Below, in pieces: positions 7,616 through 15,512 of a stretch of DNA of 37,414 bases. Below the pieces are notes generated by a model, which did not search any database, was not told the origin of the DNA, and saw only the letters and a program-made list of their open reading frames with translations. A program made the position numbers and the translations under genes. Position 1 is the stretch's first letter, and each line of letters starts with the position of its first letter. The stretch spans positions 1 to 37,414 of the forward strand of contig JBIRBM010000017.1 in the NCBI GenBank assembly GCA_044326545.1, in the 5' to 3' direction. This DNA is from JANWJE01 sp044326545. Its GTDB lineage: Bacteria > Chlamydiota > Chlamydiia > Chlamydiales > Parachlamydiaceae.

Positions 7616-8014
7616 TTAACGGGAATGGGGCAACTTAAAAGTATTTTTCCTCTCAAGACGGTCAATCTCTTCCTCATCTTCAACTTCACTGTCATCAAGT
7701 GGAATTGCTAATGCGTCTGTCCTATCAACTTGATCTCTCTCGATGATGTTGTAATGCTGATCATCTTCATCGTCATCATCATCTTCGTCATCATAGTCAT
7801 CTTCATCGTCATCTTCATCGTCATAGTCATCTTCATCATCCCAATCTTCCTCATCTTCATCATCTTCATCCATGTTGTGAACAGATGTTGAATGCTGAGC
7901 AGAGGGATGAACATTTGTAGAATTAACCGATTGTACATTAGGTGAAGCCTCTAATGATAAAGATAACATTCCAAGTGTCAGACTTAGCAGAATATAAAGA
8001 TTCACTTTCTTCAT
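7616..8014 (-). CDS. Secreted, extremely acidic Asp/Glu-repeat protein
   Basis: A 132-residue protein of unknown function. Residues 1-23 are a clear signal peptide (MKKVNLYILLSLTLG... with a likely cut after SLEA). Residues about 50-90 are almost entirely Asp and Glu, in repeats of the type DDEDDYDDED encoded by a GAT/GAA-rich tandem tract. A short mixed tail ends in a basic stretch (LERKNTFKLPHSR). The start is firm: AAAGGAG lies about 9 nt before the ATG, and a consensus-like promoter sits upstream. Candidate roles include divalent-cation binding in the periplasm or export towards the host, but neither is shown. The repeat tract is prone to length change by slippage. Confidence 0.8.
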   Translation of the reverse strand: MKKVNLYILLSLTLGMLSLSLEASPNVQSVNSTNVHPSAQHSTSVHNMDEDDEDEEDWDDEDDYDDEDDDEDDYDDEDDDDDEDDQHYNIIERDQVDRTDALAIPLDDSEVEDEEEIDRLERKNTFKLPHSR

Positions 8015-8047
8015 CGCAGTAACTCCTTTAAAAGGTTGTTGTTGAAG

Positions 8048-8077
8048 TATATAACAATAAATTTAATGAAAAGTCAA
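8048..8077 (-). promoter_or_regulatory. Sigma-70-type promoter for the acidic secreted protein
   Basis: On the minus strand TTGACT (8072-8077) is followed after 18 nt by TATATA (8048-8053), or after 17 nt by TTATAT. It lies between the spsF-like stop and the acidic-protein start, so that gene is probably transcribed separately from the sugar operon. Confidence 0.6.
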
Positions 8078-8084
8078 TAAAATT

Positions 8085-8837
8085 TCAATCAGTCATTCCA
8101 TGAGGAAGTGTCTTTTGCTCAATATGTGCATTTAAGCTAACCCAATCAGGGTGAGCAGATAATAAATTTAAAACATTCTTGAACCGAAATCTCGATTGTA
8201 AGGGATAAAGATGTTCGACTATCAATTTTATTAAGGTAAAATCTTCCTCCGTATCAACAGTCCATCGATGATGCCCTAAAGAAGGATCATGCGAAATATT
8301 TTTAAGATAAAATTTTTCAGGATGACGATACAAATAAACGGTGACATGCTCTCTCTCTTCAGGATAGATCGCATCATAAAATGCCTTCTCAAGAGCTTTA
8401 AAAGAAAACACTTCAACATCAAGGCCTCTAGGAAAAGTGCGTTCCAACGTATTAGAAACATAATCCACATGAGGGTAATCATAACGAAAAGCCCGAACAA
8501 TCCGGTCGACTATTTCAGGGTCAATCAGTGGACAATCAGACGTAATGCGGACAATTCCATCGACTCCCCTTTCCAACGCAGCCTGATAATAACGCTCTAA
8601 AACATCCTCTTCTGATCCTCTAAAATAGGAGACATGTTGTTCTTGACACAATGAGATGATTGGATCATCTGCTATTTGATCTGTTGTTAACACCACAATC
8701 CCTTTAATTTCTTTACAATCACGAAGACGCTCGATCAAAAATTCTAGCATTGGTTTGCCCGCGACTTTCTTCAAAACTTTTCCAGGAAGACGGGTTGAAT
8801 TCATTCTGGCTTGGATAAAGGCTTCAATACGCATCAT
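8085..8837 (-). CDS. SpsF/NeuA-type acylneuraminate cytidylyltransferase-like protein
   Basis: Predicted to activate a nonulosonic acid sugar with CTP. The 250-residue protein carries the nucleotide-binding start of the family (QARMNSTRLPGK), the metal-binding ITSDCPLIDPE, and RGLDVEVF and DTEEDF blocks typical of the SpsF/NeuA/KdsB-like cytidylyltransferases. It overlaps the end of the preceding synthase gene by 14 bp, so the two are translationally coupled and almost certainly act on the same sugar. A double ATG (8837 and 8834) makes the exact start uncertain by one codon. The sequence is closer to SpsF than to classic CMP-sialate synthetases. The sugar acceptor is unknown. Confidence 0.85.
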   Translation of the reverse strand: MMRIEAFIQARMNSTRLPGKVLKKVAGKPMLEFLIERLRDCKEIKGIVVLTTDQIADDPIISLCQEQHVSYFRGSEEDVLERYYQAALERGVDGIVRITSDCPLIDPEIVDRIVRAFRYDYPHVDYVSNTLERTFPRGLDVEVFSFKALEKAFYDAIYPEEREHVTVYLYRHPEKFYLKNISHDPSLGHHRWTVDTEEDFTLIKLIVEHLYPLQSRFRFKNVLNLLSAHPDWVSLNAHIEQKTLPHGMTD

Positions 8838-9888
8838 TCTTAAATAACTCCCATCTAACCGGAGATCCCTTTTTAACCGATGTCGTTAATGTTAATCCCA
8901 AAATATGAGGAAGCTCTTTTGGAGGAAGTCCTCCTGCGGGTCTTACAGTTACGACATGCTGCATTTCAAGAATCGTTCCCGCACAGAGATTTTCAATAAA
9001 ATAGATTGAAGGACGATGAGAAAGGGTTGATTTTTCACGGCTCAGAGGACCGTAATGAATTGCCCCCATTGATTCCCATGCCTTTTTTGATTCGCTCACA
9101 AGAGCTTGTAACTCTTCGGGCTCCATTGAAAAAGGGCTGTCAATCCCTCCATCTTTGCGCGAAAGAGTCAAATGCTTTTCAATTAAACAAGCTCCTAAAG
9201 CAACACTTGCAATAGCAACTCCAATTCCAAGGGTATGGTCAGACAAGCCAGTTAAGAGACCAAAACTTTGGGCTAGATGGGGAAGGGTTCGCAAATGAAT
9301 GTCCTGAGGCTCTGCGGGATAAGCTGCTGTACACTTAAGTAAAAGAATGTGTCGACACCCAGCCCCTCTCGCCACGTCAACCGCCTCTCCAATTTCAGCT
9401 AAAGTTGCCCCTCCCGTTGAAAGAATCAGAGGTTTTCGAGTTTTTGCAACCTTTCTAATTAAATGATGGTCAACAATTTCAGGAGAGGCAATTTTGTAAC
9501 AGGGAGGATTGAGATCTTCCAAAAAATCAACAGCTGTTTCATCAAAAGGAGAGCTGAAGACCTCTAGACCAATCTTCTTACTATATTCAAAAATTGGACG
9601 ATGCCACTCCCAAGGAGTGTAAGCTTCTTGGTAAAGATCATATAGATAGCGATGATTCCAAAGACTGCTATCGTCTTGAATAAGAAATTCTTTTTCCCTC
9701 ATATCCAAAGTGATTGTTTCTGCTGTATATGTTTGAAGTTTAATAGCATGAGCCCCCGATTGTTTGGCTTTATCAACGATTTCTAAAGCTCTTTGGAGGG
9801 ATCCCTTGTGATTACCAGACATTTCGGCCACAATAAAGGGGGGATGACAGAGACCAACAAGCCTTTCTCCGATTTGAAATTCATCCAT
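8824..9888 (-). CDS. pseI: NeuB/PseI-family nonulosonic acid synthase
   Basis: Condenses phosphoenolpyruvate with a six-carbon amino sugar to give a nine-carbon nonulosonate. Residues 1-280 are the NeuB TIM barrel: FIVAEMSGNHKGS, IKLQTYTAETITLD, SSPFDETAVDFLE, KIASPEI, LSTGGATL, LLKCTAAYPA, LSDHTLG and IEKHLTLSR, the last two being the metal/substrate block. Residues about 290-354 are the C-terminal SAF (antifreeze-like) domain. The wording of the motifs (AEMSGNH, TPWEWH, FSSPFDETAVDFLE) is that of pseudaminic acid synthase PseI rather than sialic acid synthase NeuB. A strong SD (AGAGGTGA) precedes the ATG. PseB, PseC, PseG and PseH homologues are not in the window. Confidence 0.9.
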   Translation of the reverse strand: MDEFQIGERLVGLCHPPFIVAEMSGNHKGSLQRALEIVDKAKQSGAHAIKLQTYTAETITLDMREKEFLIQDDSSLWNHRYLYDLYQEAYTPWEWHRPIFEYSKKIGLEVFSSPFDETAVDFLEDLNPPCYKIASPEIVDHHLIRKVAKTRKPLILSTGGATLAEIGEAVDVARGAGCRHILLLKCTAAYPAEPQDIHLRTLPHLAQSFGLLTGLSDHTLGIGVAIASVALGACLIEKHLTLSRKDGGIDSPFSMEPEELQALVSESKKAWESMGAIHYGPLSREKSTLSHRPSIYFIENLCAGTILEMQHVVTVRPAGGLPPKELPHILGLTLTTSVKKGSPVRWELFKNDAY

Positions 9889-9930
9889 TTTATCACCTCT
9901 TAAATTAAGACATCGCCTTAGGAAGGCACC

Positions 9931-10602
9931 TTAAGAATTGTGTAACTTTTGCAATAGTTTTGCGTCAAGCTCTGCTAAACTCCTGATGGTATAATCAGCT
10001 TCATAGACAGGATCAACTGTTACGTTAGCATAAGGACCTGTTAAAACGCGAATCGTTTGGAATCCCAAGGGTTTAATTCCCACAAAGTCTTTATAAGGAT
10101 TATCTCCAACGTAAAGAGCCGATACAGGATTCACCTTTTCTAACGCACAAATTTTTGTAAAACAATAAGGGGAGGGTTTTCGTCTGTGCAAGCCGTGGGC
10201 GTAAGTAAAGAACGAGCGGCGAACCAAAAAATCCAAACCGAGAGCTTTAATTTTTTTTCTTTGGACAAGATGATTTCCATCAGTCACAACGTAAAGGGGG
10301 TAGGATTGAAGATTGATAAGGCAAGCTTCTGCTTCGGGAAATAAATGCAAGAGAGGAGAATGCCCGCGATAGACTCTGACACAAGCATTGATTATTGCCT
10401 CATTTTTTTTATCCAACTTGTGCAAAAAACGATTAAAAACATTGTTTCTTCCTAATTGAAGTTCAGCATTCAATCCTTCCATAATAAGAGATTGAGGCTT
10501 CCCAAGGAGCGGGCTTAAATAATCAGCGACAGCTTGAAATCCGCTGCGAACAAATGTCAGCTCCTCATAGAGTGTATCATCTAAATCAAATATGATGACC
10601 AT
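9931..10602 (-). CDS. HAD-superfamily sugar-phosphate phosphatase
   Basis: A 223-residue haloacid-dehalogenase-family hydrolase. Motif I is FDLDDTLYE (nucleophile Asp at the first D, acid/base at the third residue), motif II YVVTDGN, motif III RRKPSPY (Lys), and motif IV YVGDNPYKDF. An alpha-helical cap lies between motif I and motif II, so it is a subfamily I enzyme of the NANP/YjjG kind. NANP-type enzymes dephosphorylate sialate-9-phosphate, and its place in a nonulosonate operon suggests a similar step here (inference). Its ATG lies inside the end of the GNAT/ATP-grasp gene, overlapping by 22 bp. Confidence 0.85.
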   Translation of the reverse strand: MVIIFDLDDTLYEELTFVRSGFQAVADYLSPLLGKPQSLIMEGLNAELQLGRNNVFNRFLHKLDKKNEAIINACVRVYRGHSPLLHLFPEAEACLINLQSYPLYVVTDGNHLVQRKKIKALGLDFLVRRSFFTYAHGLHRRKPSPYCFTKICALEKVNPVSALYVGDNPYKDFVGIKPLGFQTIRVLTGPYANVTVDPVYEADYTIRSLAELDAKLLQKLHNS

Positions 10603-12203
10603 GGCACTATCCTATCTGTCATCAATCGCACTTGCCTTACCTCTGTCTTAGCTCTTTTAAAAGCGGTTGTTGATAAATCGACCTGCAAACACTCTGCAAA
10701 AAACCAAAAGAAGCTGTCTAACCCCACTGCAATACTGGCTGTTGATGCTCCTCCAAAACGAGGATTACATTCAATGACATGCAGATCGCCACTCGTCTCC
10801 TCTATAAGCTGAAAAACCGCATGTCCATAAAGATTTAATCGATCTGCCATCTCCATGCACAACTCTTCTATGGCCGGGTGTCGAAAAGTCGTGGTAATCC
10901 GAGACTCTCCCTCTATGACGAGATTTCGCTGACGGGCAACACACCCCAACACTTTTCCTTTAAAGGAGCGGTAAACATCCACACTCCATTCTTGACCTTC
11001 AATAAAGGGCTGATAAATCGGGTTTGTGAGTTGGCGCCCATATTCAATCGCCTTCTCTTTTGAAAGACGAATCCCTAACAGGGAGGAGCCTGACCCTCTC
11101 CTTTGTTTGACAACATAATAGGGAGATTCAAATTCATTTAAAGATAAATAAGTTGGAATAACTGGAATTTTTTTTTGCTGTAAAAAATCAGAAAATGTTT
11201 TTTTATCTAGACACAAGGAAACAGTCTCAAGAGGAGAGGCCATGAGGTGAATCCCCTTCTGATACAACGCCTTGTCGTATCTTGCATAAAACTCGACATC
11301 GTCATCTCTTGTGGGAATAATCGCTGAGATCTTATGTTCTAGGCAATAAGAGATGATCTCTTCAATTTTTTGCTCTTCAAGGGGGGGGGAATGAAAAAAA
11401 TAATCAACTCCATATTGACCTATCGACTGACTGTTGCTATCACAGCCGTAAATGTCTTGAAAATAACCACTCTTTTTAGCTGCGGACCGAACAGCTTCAA
11501 TCAAAGGCATTTTTTGAGAAATACTTGTGATTAAAACAGCTCCCCGCTCAACCGCGTCTTGAGAATCCCTCTTCATGTTTTTTTCAAAAAAACATGAAGA
11601 GGGGGTGTGATGTTTTTCCTTGATTTGAGACTCTAGATAAAACCAATCTTTTCCTTGTAAGGCTAAAACGATCGCATCACACCACCGCCCATTTTTATAG
11701 ACATGTTCTCGCAATACTCCTTCTCTTTTAAATCCTACCTCTTCAAGAACTTTTAGTGTGGAGGATCGAAAAGCATAGGTTTCCGACACAAGACGGTGCA
11801 AATCAAGTTGCTCAAATGCAATCTTGCAAAGAATGGTTAAAAAAACTTTAAAATCTTGAGTGTAAATAGATTCAATTTCTGCTCGAGAGGGATCAACCAA
11901 AAAAGAGACTTCAGCTCTTCGATTCCCCCAATCAAGACGCGTCAATCCTCCATACCCAATAGATTGATCTTGAAACAAAAAACTAAAGAGGAGTTGCGAG
12001 GGGGATTCTTCCTCAAAAGTTGGCCACACAGATGTTTGAAAATAACGTCTCTGATCCTCGTTCGTTAGAGTCTTTTGCTGCCTTAAAACAGACATTTGGG
12101 CATTGCGCCATGTCCGAATATTTTCAATATCTTGGTCTCGAATGGGAATCAGCTGATAATTGTCTATTTTAAAATCGTTCTTTTTTAGACATTTATACTT
12201 CAT
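10581..12203 (-). CDS. GNAT acetyltransferase fused to an ATP-grasp ligase
   Basis: A 540-residue two-domain protein, first gene of the sugar operon. Residues about 15-190 form a RimJ/PseH-type GNAT domain (ENIRTWRN, IGYGGLTRLDW, LHRLVSETYAFRSSTLKVLEEVGF, EGVLREHVYKNG). After a linker, residues about 220-540 form an ATP-grasp domain of the carbamoyl-phosphate-synthase/PylC type: an N-terminal pre-grasp fold (GAVLITSISQK), a YYVVKQRRGSGSSL ATP loop, IEGQEWSVDVY and the metal/ATP-binding VIECNPRFGG. GNAT enzymes of this kind N-acetylate the amino sugar in pseudaminate or legionaminate pathways; the ATP-grasp part should join a carboxylate to an amine or similar acceptor. I do not recognise this fusion from a characterised pathway. 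The ATG at 12203 has only a weak, distant SD. Confidence 0.82.
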   Translation of the reverse strand: MKYKCLKKNDFKIDNYQLIPIRDQDIENIRTWRNAQMSVLRQQKTLTNEDQRRYFQTSVWPTFEEESPSQLLFSFLFQDQSIGYGGLTRLDWGNRRAEVSFLVDPSRAEIESIYTQDFKVFLTILCKIAFEQLDLHRLVSETYAFRSSTLKVLEEVGFKREGVLREHVYKNGRWCDAIVLALQGKDWFYLESQIKEKHHTPSSCFFEKNMKRDSQDAVERGAVLITSISQKMPLIEAVRSAAKKSGYFQDIYGCDSNSQSIGQYGVDYFFHSPPLEEQKIEEIISYCLEHKISAIIPTRDDDVEFYARYDKALYQKGIHLMASPLETVSLCLDKKTFSDFLQQKKIPVIPTYLSLNEFESPYYVVKQRRGSGSSLLGIRLSKEKAIEYGRQLTNPIYQPFIEGQEWSVDVYRSFKGKVLGCVARQRNLVIEGESRITTTFRHPAIEELCMEMADRLNLYGHAVFQLIEETSGDLHVIECNPRFGGASTASIAVGLDSFFWFFAECLQVDLSTTAFKRAKTEVRQVRLMTDRIVPWSSYLI

Positions 12204-12239
12204 TTTTTCTTATGGCCTCTCTTCATCTTTTCTAATATT

Positions 12240-12324
12240 AGACTTCTTCGGACACTTGCTTTGCTTGAAAAAAGATGCCAAAAATGGCAATTTTTTCAAG
12301 CAAAGCAAGTGTCCGAAGAAGTCT
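12240..12324. repeat. R4-family element: 34-bp perfect inverted repeat
   Basis: AGACTTCTTCGGACACTTGC... at 12240-12273 is the exact complement of 12291-12324, with a second small hairpin (TGCCA/TGGCA) in the 17-bp loop, so nearly all 85 bp folds into one stem. The same termini (CTTCGGAAAC, TTTTTTCAAGCAAAGCAAGT) flank a larger copy at the right end of the window (37262-37414), and a fragment (TTTGCTTGAAAAAA) lies near 21843. It sits in the gap upstream of the GNAT/ATP-grasp gene. Confidence 0.75.
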
Positions 12325-12389
12325 ATTCACTCAACTTCGCCAAAAATTTTTACGCAAGTCCAAAGACAAAAAAAGATCAAGACAGCTCG

Positions 12390-12468
12390 TTAGGACCTCT
12401 TCAGAATCTTTAATCACGACGCTTTGCGGCTATAAATCATCGGATCAAAGATTTTGAACAGGTTCTTA
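12390..12468. repeat. R1-family dispersed repeat (79-bp copy with terminal inverted repeats)
   Basis: The two 22-bp ends, TTAGGACCTCTTCAGAATC.. at 12390-12411 and 12447-12468, are inverted repeats matching at 18 of 22 positions. The centre (GACGCTTTGCGGCTATAAAT) is shared with the copy at 33314. The last three bases of the right end (12466-12468) form the stop codon of the response-regulator gene. It has the structure of a MITE: short, non-coding, with terminal inverted repeats. Confidence 0.7.
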
Positions 12469-12864
12469 CACTCTCTGCTGCTGATATCTCCTCCAAATTG
12501 ATTGAACATTTTGAGTAAATGTATTGGTATCAAAAGGTTTGAGAATCACATCAATGGCCCCATATTTAAAATATTCTTCAATTTCATTTTTCTGAGCTTT
12601 TGCTGTCAGAAACACAATGGGGACATGAGCAAAACTTGGCATCAACTTCAACGCTTGAAAAGTTGAAATACCATCCATATTTGGCATCATCACATCCAAA
12701 AGAATCAAATCGGGCTGAAATTCTATAGCCGTTTTGATCGCCTCTTCACCAGAATAAACTGAGCGCAATTCAAGATTTGGAAGCTCTTCGAGGCAAAACC
12801 TCACGATAACATGAATATCTTCTTCATCATCAACATATAAAATTTTTTTTAATTCTTTTCCCAT
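12466..12864 (-). CDS. Stand-alone response-regulator receiver domain
   Basis: A 132-residue CheY-like receiver with no output domain. The acidic pocket is D12-D13, the phosphorylation site is D57 (LILLDVMMP), and T87 (FLTAK) and K109 (LKPF) complete the active site. It starts 38 bp after the histidine kinase stops, on the same strand, so the kinase is its likely partner. Without a DNA-binding domain it should signal by protein contact or pass phosphate on to another protein. Its TAA stop is supplied by the terminus of an R1 repeat, so an older C-terminus may have been altered by that insertion; the receiver fold itself looks complete. Confidence 0.92.
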   Translation of the reverse strand: MGKELKKILYVDDEEDIHVIVRFCLEELPNLELRSVYSGEEAIKTAIEFQPDLILLDVMMPNMDGISTFQALKLMPSFAHVPIVFLTAKAQKNEIEEYFKYGAIDVILKPFDTNTFTQNVQSIWRRYQQQRV

Positions 12865-12902
12865 CTGACTAGTCCTTATCCTACACTATCTTCTACTTAA
12901 AA

Positions 12903-15344
12903 TTAAATTCCCTTTTCCTGCTTAAGGTCGGGTAATAATGGAATATCAATAGAGAACGTTGTCCCTTTTCCCTCTTGTGTTTCAAATTGAATCGCCCCCC
13001 CATGCTCATCAATAATGTACTTAGAAATATAAAGCCCCAATCCAGTTCCCTCTGCAGCCCGTTTTGCGCTTGAATCTGCTTGCGCAAAGCTTTGAAATAT
13101 TTTTGTTTGAAAATCTTTTGGAATTCCGGGCCCGAAGTCTTTGACAGATACCCTTCCCATAGAACCTACGATTTCCATCAAAACGATCACGCTTCCTTGA
13201 CTAGGAGAGAATTTGACCGCATTCGACAGTAAATTATTCATGACTTGCAGAAGTCTCCAATAATCGCCATTGACTTCAATCAATGGGAGAGGATCTACCG
13301 TCATAATCTTTATTTCCGTTTTATTTGCGATCACCCTGGCTGTCAAGACAGCTTCTAATACAACATCGCGAAGATTGATTTTTTTAAAATCGAATTTTAT
13401 TTTACCCAGCTTGAGTTTTTCAATATCTGTAATGTCATTAATCAGATTAGCCAAACGAGTCGAGTTCTTATTCGCAATCGCCATCAGTTGCTCTCTCCTC
13501 TCTGGACTCATCTCCCGATTGATGAGCAAGGAGAGGGCGCCGCAAATTGAAGTCAAAGGCGTTCTCAATTCGTGGCTCATAATGGAGACAAATTCATTTT
13601 TAATTTTCTCGAGATTTTTAGATTCTGTGATATCACGACTCGCCCCTCTAAATCCTAACAACTCTCCGTTTATGCTAAAAAGAGCTTTTGCATTGTTTTC
13701 TAGACATCGATTGCTGCCATTTTTATGGACAAATATGATGAGTAGGTTTCTCCAACCCTCTTTTTTTTCCACAAAATCTTCGAATTGTTTTTTTATTTTT
13801 TCTTTTTCTTCAAATAAGATAAAGTCAAACAGATTCCTTCCAACAATTTCATCAGATCGATAACCTAGAATTGTGTATCCCTTGATATTAGAAAATAGAA
13901 TATTCGCCTCAGCATCGAGTTCCCAAATCCAATCTCCGGTGATTTCAATAAATGAGTTGAATTTGACCTCACATAAAAGCAAACGATCTAATAATTCTTT
14001 TTCATTTGTGATTTCCTCTTCTACGGCGATCAACCCCGAGAGATTACCAAAAAAATCGTATGTTCTTGCATACGAACTTTTCACCCAAATTAACATTCCA
14101 TCTTTGCGCAATCTTTGGGATTCTACATGTTCAATCGCTTGCCCTGAAAAAAGTTTTTCTATAATAAGAGAAGGTTTACCAGATTTTTTATCCGGGGATA
14201 ACTTATAGGCCGGGCTTCCAACCATCTCTTTTGCTGTCCAACCATAGATTCTCTCTGCGCCGGAACTCCAATTCAGAATAACCCCCTCTTTGTTGGTTGT
14301 AAAATAACTATTTCGAGCTAATGTGAATGTCCTGACAATTTCTTGGCTTGTTTGATCGTTGAACAATCGTTGAATATAACGCCCAAGAGCAATTCCAATT
14401 GCAGAAATGAATTCGAGCATCTGATTATCAACTTTTTCTTCAAAAGGCAATCGTCGAAATAATTCCACAACGCCTCCAAAACGATCATTCTGGTTAAAAG
14501 GAAAAGCTAAAGCTCCGCGTAATCCATCGTGAATCGCCTCATTTCTTCTAATAAAGCCATATTCTTCCGTGACATCTTTTATCCAGACAGGACGATCGGA
14601 TAAACAGACGTGGCTAAATGCTTGCTTAGCTTTAATCTCCATTGCTCTAGTTGCTGCTTCAAACGCTGAAATGTCCATCTCTTGAATGTGGGCAATTTCA
14701 AAACATTGAAGTTGCTGTCTTTCTTGATTCCAAAGCCAAATAATCATCACTTCCCATCCTAGATGACTTTGAAGAAGGTTGATAATCGATTTAGAGGCAA
14801 CTTCTAAATTAGAGACGCCGCTTAAGACTCTTGCAACCGACTCAGAAGTTTCAATAAAAGATTGTGCTCGTTTCAGCTCTGTAATGTCGGTTAATAAAAG
14901 ACAAAGGGCTTCAGATTTATCCCAAACCCCCTCAAAAGCAGAAGCAAAAACGGTGAAATCCCCTTTTTTCTTAGAAGATACGACGAGTTCTGATTTCTTT
15001 TTTTTCTTTTTCATGATGCAATCGATAAAATAAGAACGATCAACCTCTTTAATAAAATTTAAAATCGATTTTCCAATTGCTCCTTTCGAAGGCTCTCCTA
15101 TCAAATCGAAAAAACTTCTATTGCCATACAAAATCCTATTATCATAGGACAGAATGACGGCTCCTTCATTCATATTTTCAAAAAAAACTTGATAAGAGTG
15201 GTCTGAGCTTATTTGCGAGAACAATCGAGAATCTTTCGATTCTTTAATGACTAATCCATCATCATCCCCACATACGGGAACGTCTCGATTTTGCTCTGAA
15301 CCGCTGGAAGGGGCGATGTCGCCTTGATTTTCTCTCTCTTTCAT
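12903..15344 (-). CDS. Soluble multi-sensor histidine kinase (PAS-GAF-PAS-PAS)
   Basis: A cytoplasmic sensor kinase of 813 residues from the ATG at 15344, chosen because GGAG lies 6-7 nt upstream; a TTG 12 nt earlier opens the frame. Order of domains: PAS (about 50-160), GAF (about 165-330), PAS (about 335-450), PAS with PAC (about 460-580), HisKA with phospho-acceptor in SIMSHELRTPL (H591), and HATPase with N box (NNLLSNAVKF), G1 (DFGPGIP) and G2 (GTGLGLYISK). No membrane segments are visible, so it senses an internal signal. No haem- or flavin-binding signature was identified in the PAS domains. It is followed directly by a receiver gene. Two-component systems are few in Chlamydiae, so this pair may be important in development or stress responses (inference). 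Confidence 0.93.
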   Translation of the reverse strand: MKERENQGDIAPSSGSEQNRDVPVCGDDDGLVIKESKDSRLFSQISSDHSYQVFFENMNEGAVILSYDNRILYGNRSFFDLIGEPSKGAIGKSILNFIKEVDRSYFIDCIMKKKKKKSELVVSSKKKGDFTVFASAFEGVWDKSEALCLLLTDITELKRAQSFIETSESVARVLSGVSNLEVASKSIINLLQSHLGWEVMIIWLWNQERQQLQCFEIAHIQEMDISAFEAATRAMEIKAKQAFSHVCLSDRPVWIKDVTEEYGFIRRNEAIHDGLRGALAFPFNQNDRFGGVVELFRRLPFEEKVDNQMLEFISAIGIALGRYIQRLFNDQTSQEIVRTFTLARNSYFTTNKEGVILNWSSGAERIYGWTAKEMVGSPAYKLSPDKKSGKPSLIIEKLFSGQAIEHVESQRLRKDGMLIWVKSSYARTYDFFGNLSGLIAVEEEITNEKELLDRLLLCEVKFNSFIEITGDWIWELDAEANILFSNIKGYTILGYRSDEIVGRNLFDFILFEEKEKIKKQFEDFVEKKEGWRNLLIIFVHKNGSNRCLENNAKALFSINGELLGFRGASRDITESKNLEKIKNEFVSIMSHELRTPLTSICGALSLLINREMSPERREQLMAIANKNSTRLANLINDITDIEKLKLGKIKFDFKKINLRDVVLEAVLTARVIANKTEIKIMTVDPLPLIEVNGDYWRLLQVMNNLLSNAVKFSPSQGSVIVLMEIVGSMGRVSVKDFGPGIPKDFQTKIFQSFAQADSSAKRAAEGTGLGLYISKYIIDEHGGAIQFETQEGKGTTFSIDIPLLPDLKQEKGI

Positions 15345-15392
15345 TTTTCGCTCCAATGAATCAGCGGTTTGATTGATCTCTTATGAGTATCC

Positions 15393-15476
15393 TTAGAACC
15401 TCTTTAAATAGGTTCTTAAACATCTTGACTCACCTTAAGCACCAGGAGCGTTATTTTGCCTGAAGCAGAGGCCTTG
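15393..15476. repeat. Abutting R1 mini-copy and R2 left half
   Basis: TTAGAACCT...AGGTTCTTAA (15393-15419) is R1 reduced to its two ends around an 8-bp centre. A few bases further on, GACTCACCTTAAGCACCAGGAGCG... (from 15427) is the left half of an R2 element with no recognisable right end. Both lie in the 168-bp gap between the kinase start and the acyl-CoA synthetase stop. Confidence 0.5.
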
Positions 15477-15512
15477 AGTATACACTTGTGCAAACCGATG
15501 GATTCAACAACC

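Noticed and set aside
7752..7872. Short direct repeats that look like a CRISPR array
   Set aside because: They are codon-level repeats of an Asp/Glu tract, with no spacers and a signal-peptide ORF in frame. No CRISPR array is present in the window.
7708..7938. Met/Lys-rich repeat ORF on the minus strand
   Set aside because: It is an out-of-frame reading of the Asp/Glu repeat in the secreted acidic gene.
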